A DNA stretch of 7,842 bases from positions 1 through 7,842 of the forward strand of contig JAISRU010000112.1 in the NCBI GenBank assembly GCA_031273515.1, given 5' to 3'. The position numbers were made by a program, and so were the translations under genes. Positions 4,969 to 7,842 of this stretch are shown here, one piece after another. Source of the stretch: Bacteroidales bacterium. Lineage in GTDB: Bacteria > Bacteroidota > Bacteroidia > Bacteroidales > WCHB1-69. The notes under the pieces were generated by a model. That model did no database searches, was not told the origin of the DNA, and saw nothing but the letters and a program-made list of their open reading frames with translations. Within the stretch, counting starts at the first letter, position 1. Every line of letters begins with the position of its first letter.

Positions 4969-7335
4969 ATGAAAAATGTACTTAAGTTTATTGTTTTAGT
5001 TGGCGTGTTCGCTCTGTGGAAACAAGATGCAGCCGCTCAGGATTATTGGATTAATGAAGCGTTTACAGGCGTTTCGGAAGAAAGTGGTTATGTTCAAAGT
5101 GTGAATACAATCCCTTTGTCGCCCGGACTTGTTCAGATGACGCGTTATTATGCCAATTTTGAAGACATCGAAGGGATTTGTAACGATGGTAAAACATCAG
5201 GATGCGTCTTGCGTATAAGAGGAAAGAAAGACGGAGGTTATGCTCAATTCACCGTTGCCGATGCAGGAAATATACGCATTGCTATCAAAGCCAAAAGCAG
5301 CAGCGCCAATCGAAAAGCTGAAATTTTGCTGGATGGCGTCGTAGTTGCAACGTATTCAGGATTGGACGACAGTCATTGCGTAGTTTTTGACAGCGCTGTC
5401 AATTCGTCTGTTCCCGTAACGGTAACAATACAGGGAGGAGATACAATTGAGACCAGTCCGATTTGCGTAAACCGTATACAGGTAACAAAATACGGCAATC
5501 AATCTGCGAACAATCTGACCATTACACGATTGTCAAGCGCTAACGGATTGTTGGGAAATAATGCGGTGAGCGGCGTTATCGACGACCCTACTGATCCCGC
5601 TAAAATACACGGCGTCAATTTCAGGATAGCAGGAACGGTCTTAACAAATATAAATGCAACTGCAAGTTCGTCCGATCAAAGCATCGTTTCCAATGCCAAT
5701 CTTATCCTAAGCAGACAGGACGACAGTCTGAACTTGAAAATAATACCTGTCGGCACAGGCAGCGCCGTCATTACATTAACCTTGACAGAAGACACGAATA
5801 CAAAGATGTACAATTTCGATTATTGGGCTTCGGGAGCATCTTCAGAACCTTCTCTGACGACCTTTCATACCGGTTTGTCGGACGCTTCTACTTCGGTAGC
5901 ATGGGAAGATGATTATTTCTTTACGGCAGATGACGAAAGTAATGAAATCCGTCTTTACAACAGATACGTTTCCGGTATGCCGATACAATTGTTCGATTTG
6001 GGAACTTACAGCAATATCGAAACGTCAGAACCCGAAATGGATATGGAAGCATCTGTACGCGGCGTTCTTTATCCGGATCGTATTTATTGGAGCGGATCTT
6101 TGGGAAACAGCAGGACAGGCAAATTGCGCGATAGCAGAAATCGTTTGGTTGTTACTCAGATAAGCGGAAACGGTGCAGACGCCGTATTGACTTACGTAAG
6201 TCACTATGAAGGACTTCGCTCCAAGATGATAGCATGGGGGGACAGTCATGGATATGATTTCAGTTCCTGTGCCGCCAACAACGTCATACCGAAAAGGATC
6301 GACGGCTTTAACATGGAAGGAATGGCTATTGCTCCCGACAGCACAAGTTGTTATTTTGGGTTCAGAGCTCCCTTGGTTCCGGCGGTTCCGGGCGGAGAAC
6401 GCAAATTAGCGATTATAGCGACAGTCCATAATTTTGAAGATTCTTTGGCGAATAACACATTAGAAAACGCTCTTATAGACGAACCTCTCTTACTCGATTT
6501 GGACGGAAGAAGTATTCGCAGCATCGACAGACTTAAAAACGGATTATATCTGATTATTGCCGGCATGTATGACGATGTGAGCAATGCCGCTTTGTATATC
6601 TGGTCGGGACAAAGAGGGGATACGGCAACTCGACTTGACATTACTTTTCCTACTTCTGGCGAGGTGCATCCCGAATCGTTTTTGGAGGGAAACAGTCTTG
6701 ATGAAAATAATCTTGTAGTAGAACTTATTAGCGACAATGGCACAATGGATTTTTACAATACAGGCGCAGAAGCAAAGACCTTTGATTTGCCATTACGTAA
6801 GTTTGAAAAAAGGACGTATGTTGTTCCATTACCCATTTCTGTCGATGTTCCCGATACCTTTACGGTAAGTGTTGGTGTGAATAACGCTGCTTTCGGAAGC
6901 GTATCCGGCGGAGGAGACTATGCTGAAAATACGCAGGCAACGCTCACAGCGACGGCAAATCAAAATTATGTCTTTGAGAATTGGACAAGCGGAAGTCATG
7001 TTCTTTCTACCAACAATCCTTTGGTGATTACGGTAACGGGAGATACGGCAATTACGGCTAACTTTAGAGAAAATGTTGGAATAGAAGGCACAGTCGATTC
7101 AAAGAACAGTATATTTATTTATCCCAATCCTGTGCGGGAGGATATCACTATCGGCGGTTTATCGGGAAAAGAAGACATCACGCTGACCGACATAAGTGGA
7201 CGTACCATATATATATGTAAGTCGAATGGGGAAACGGAGGTGCGTTTCCCGACAAGTCATTTGGCAAATGGGATGTATTTTGTCCGGATAAGCAGTTCGA
7301 CAGCTACAAAGACCGCAAAAGTGGTGAAAGAGTAA
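4969..7335 (+). CDS. T9SS-secreted modular protein with DUF3616 beta-propeller
   Basis: This 788-residue protein has a signal peptide cleaved at about residue 24 (AAA before QDYW). A beta-sandwich resembling carbohydrate-binding modules follows at about 25-175. A cadherin-like domain at about 178-285 carries DDPTDPA (205-211). A DUF3616 region at about 299-625 is recognised by DMEAS (358), NMEGMAIAPD with GFRAPL (448-469), LLLDLDGRSIRSI (507-519), YLIIAGMYDD (527-536), HPES (567) and ELISDNGT (585-592). A divergent InlB B-repeat lies at 629-699. A type IX sorting domain at about 713-788 contains YPNPV (718) and ends NGMYFVRI then KTAKVVKE. The T9SS domain implies export across the outer membrane, then release or attachment to surface polysaccharide. 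DUF3616 has no established activity that I know of; its fold resembles phytase-like or esterase-like propellers, so an enzymatic or ligand-binding role is only inference. The gene is monocistronic, with its own promoter and terminator. Confidence 0.93.
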   Translation: MKNVLKFIVLVGVFALWKQDAAAQDYWINEAFTGVSEESGYVQSVNTIPLSPGLVQMTRYYANFEDIEGICNDGKTSGCVLRIRGKKDGGYAQFTVADAGNIRIAIKAKSSSANRKAEILLDGVVVATYSGLDDSHCVVFDSAVNSSVPVTVTIQGGDTIETSPICVNRIQVTKYGNQSANNLTITRLSSANGLLGNNAVSGVIDDPTDPAKIHGVNFRIAGTVLTNINATASSSDQSIVSNANLILSRQDDSLNLKIIPVGTGSAVITLTLTEDTNTKMYNFDYWASGASSEPSLTTFHTGLSDASTSVAWEDDYFFTADDESNEIRLYNRYVSGMPIQLFDLGTYSNIETSEPEMDMEASVRGVLYPDRIYWSGSLGNSRTGKLRDSRNRLVVTQISGNGADAVLTYVSHYEGLRSKMIAWGDSHGYDFSSCAANNVIPKRIDGFNMEGMAIAPDSTSCYFGFRAPLVPAVPGGERKLAIIATVHNFEDSLANNTLENALIDEPLLLDLDGRSIRSIDRLKNGLYLIIAGMYDDVSNAALYIWSGQRGDTATRLDITFPTSGEVHPESFLEGNSLDENNLVVELISDNGTMDFYNTGAEAKTFDLPLRKFEKRTYVVPLPISVDVPDTFTVSVGVNNAAFGSVSGGGDYAENTQATLTATANQNYVFENWTSGSHVLSTNNPLVITVTGDTAITANFRENVGIEGTVDSKNSIFIYPNPVREDITIGGLSGKEDITLTDISGRTIYICKSNGETEVRFPTSHLANGMYFVRISSSTATKTAKVVKE

Positions 7336-7369
7336 ACAAAGAAACAACAATCTTCAACAATTGAAATCT

Positions 7370-7397
7370 AAGGGCAAGTTTGATACTTGCCCTTTTT
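7370..7397 (+). terminator. Rho-independent terminator after the secreted-protein gene
   Basis: AAGGGCAAG (7370-7378) and CTTGCCCTT (7386-7394) form a perfect 9-bp stem around a 7-nt loop (TTTGATA). A run of five T (7393-7397) follows, and the hairpin begins 35 nt after the stop codon. Confidence 0.9.
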
Positions 7398-7398
7398 A

Positions 7399-7417
7399 AT
7401 TGAAAATTGAAAATTGA
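7399..7417 (+). repeat. ATTGAAA short tandem repeat
   Basis: Two perfect 7-base units (7399-7405 and 7406-7412) and a partial third (ATTGA) lie directly after the terminator. No function is evident. Confidence 0.55.
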
Positions 7418-7443
7418 TTGTGCCTGCGGAAGAAAAAATTAGC

Positions 7444-7480
7444 ACGCAGATGACACAGATTAGACAGATGAACACAGATT
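7444..7480 (+). repeat. Array of 9-bp CAGAT units
   Basis: Four units follow one another: ACGCAGATG, ACACAGATT, AGACAGATG and, after one extra A, ACACAGATT. The consensus is roughly ANRCAGATK with 9-bp spacing. The array runs into the ACACAGAG hairpin repeat. Confidence 0.75.
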
Positions 7481-7486
7481 ATTCTT

Positions 7487-7558
7487 ACACAGAGAAGACA
7501 CAGAGTTACACAGAGCTTTTCCTCTGTGTTCTCCGTGTCTTCTCCGTGTTCTCTGTGA
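7487..7558. repeat. ACACAGAG/CTCTGTGT arrays forming a long imperfect hairpin
   Basis: ACACAGAG occurs at 7487-7494, 7498-7505 and 7508-7515. The opposite-strand forms are CTCTGTGT (7522-7529), CTCCGTGT (7531-7538 and 7542-7549) and CTCTGTGA (7551-7558). The inner arms 7508-7515 and 7522-7529 pair perfectly around a 6-nt loop. The outer arms 7487-7505 and 7531-7549 are complementary at 17 of 19 positions. The 72-codon frame crossing this region is a by-product of the repeats. Confidence 0.8.
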
Positions 7559-7731
7559 AACCTTTTTTATCTTCCGAATGGGGTGCATTTCAAATTGTCT
7601 CGCATAAAGGACGGCAACGACTGTCCCGTTAGTATCTTATGTTCAAAATTGATGTAATTTTTGGCGAATATGCTATTATCTTTTTGTTTTCGTATTGTCG
7701 AACAAGGGATTATGAGCGCATTCAAACCAAG

Positions 7732-7756
7732 ATTTCAGCAACTTTGTTGCTGAAAT
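7732..7756. repeat. Perfect inverted repeat, 11-bp stem with TTT loop
   Basis: ATTTCAGCAAC and GTTGCTGAAAT are exact reverse complements around TTT. There is no following T-run, so a terminator role on the plus strand is doubtful. Its form, a short perfect palindrome in noncoding DNA, parallels the one at 3257-3284, although the sequence is different. Confidence 0.8.
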
Positions 7757-7842
7757 ACATCTCGCATTAGCTGTCTGGCGTAAAGAATTTTTGCAACACG
7801 AGCGTAAAGCAAATGCTGTTGTTTGACTTCCCGACGCAGCGA

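Larger units (their letters stand above)
7398..7842. other. 445-bp region after the terminator; no gene seen
   Basis: Apart from the short repeats and a palindrome, no reading frame with protein-like composition was found. Positions 7559-7730 hold nothing recognisable. A minus-strand frame from the right edge to a stop at 7735 (35 codons) could be the end of an outside gene, but its last codons fall inside the palindrome and I do not call it. Confidence 0.6.

Noticed and set aside
6351..6743. 130-codon minus-strand frame inside the secreted-protein gene
   Set aside because: It lies wholly opposite the DUF3616 coding region, whose motifs are clear in the plus frame.
7444..7558. CRISPR array
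   Set aside because: Units are only 8-9 bp with almost no spacers, and no cas genes are present.
7414..7632. 72-codon plus-strand open frame after the terminator
   Set aside because: It crosses the CAGAT and ACACAGAG repeat arrays. Its translation is low-complexity repeat sequence with no protein-like domain, and there is no ribosome-binding site.
7735..7842. 35-codon minus-strand frame open to the window edge, possibly the 3' end of a gene
   Set aside because: It is too short to judge, and the stop and last codons lie in the palindrome at 7732-7756. No family resemblance was seen.

Overview
The window reads as Bacteroidota, most likely order Bacteroidales. The support is a type IX secretion (T9SS) C-terminal sorting domain on the largest protein, signal peptides that leave Gln at +1, TAnnTTTG-type promoter -7 elements, lipoproteins with a loose lipobox, and generally weak Shine-Dalgarno sequences. 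The genus cannot be fixed from this sequence.

Positions 1-3077 (+ strand) hold the end of a tripartite efflux operon. It contains the C-terminal 180 codons of a MacB/FtsX-type ABC permease, a complete MacA/HlyD-type periplasmic adaptor and a complete TolC-type outer-membrane channel. Spacing is tight (5 and 37 nt with the starts chosen here), so one transcript is likely; its promoter and ATPase lie upstream of the window. Together they would form a pump spanning both membranes. The substrate is not visible.

Positions 3078-3339 are a convergent intergenic region packed with short repeats, including a 28-bp perfect palindrome. Positions 3340-4352 (- strand) carry two tandem paralogous small lipoproteins, about 60% identical by eye. 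They are AT-richer than their surroundings and probably form one operon read from a -7 element at 4417-4424. Positions 4353-4968 are noncoding and hold that promoter, a second copy of the repeats found at 3107-3304, and the promoter of the next gene.

Positions 4969-7335 (+ strand) encode a 788-residue secreted, modular protein. In order it has a signal peptide, a CBM-like beta-sandwich, a cadherin-like domain, a DUF3616 beta-propeller, a divergent InlB B-repeat and a T9SS sorting domain. A strong intrinsic terminator follows at 7370-7397. Positions 7398-7842 contain no convincing gene. They hold arrays of 8-9-bp units forming a long imperfect hairpin (7444-7558) and a perfect 11-bp-stem palindrome (7732-7756).

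No tRNA, rRNA, CRISPR array, transposase or integrase was recognised. The least explained material is the duplicated lipoprotein pair bracketed by directly repeated intergenic elements, and the DUF3616 surface protein, whose substrate is unknown.
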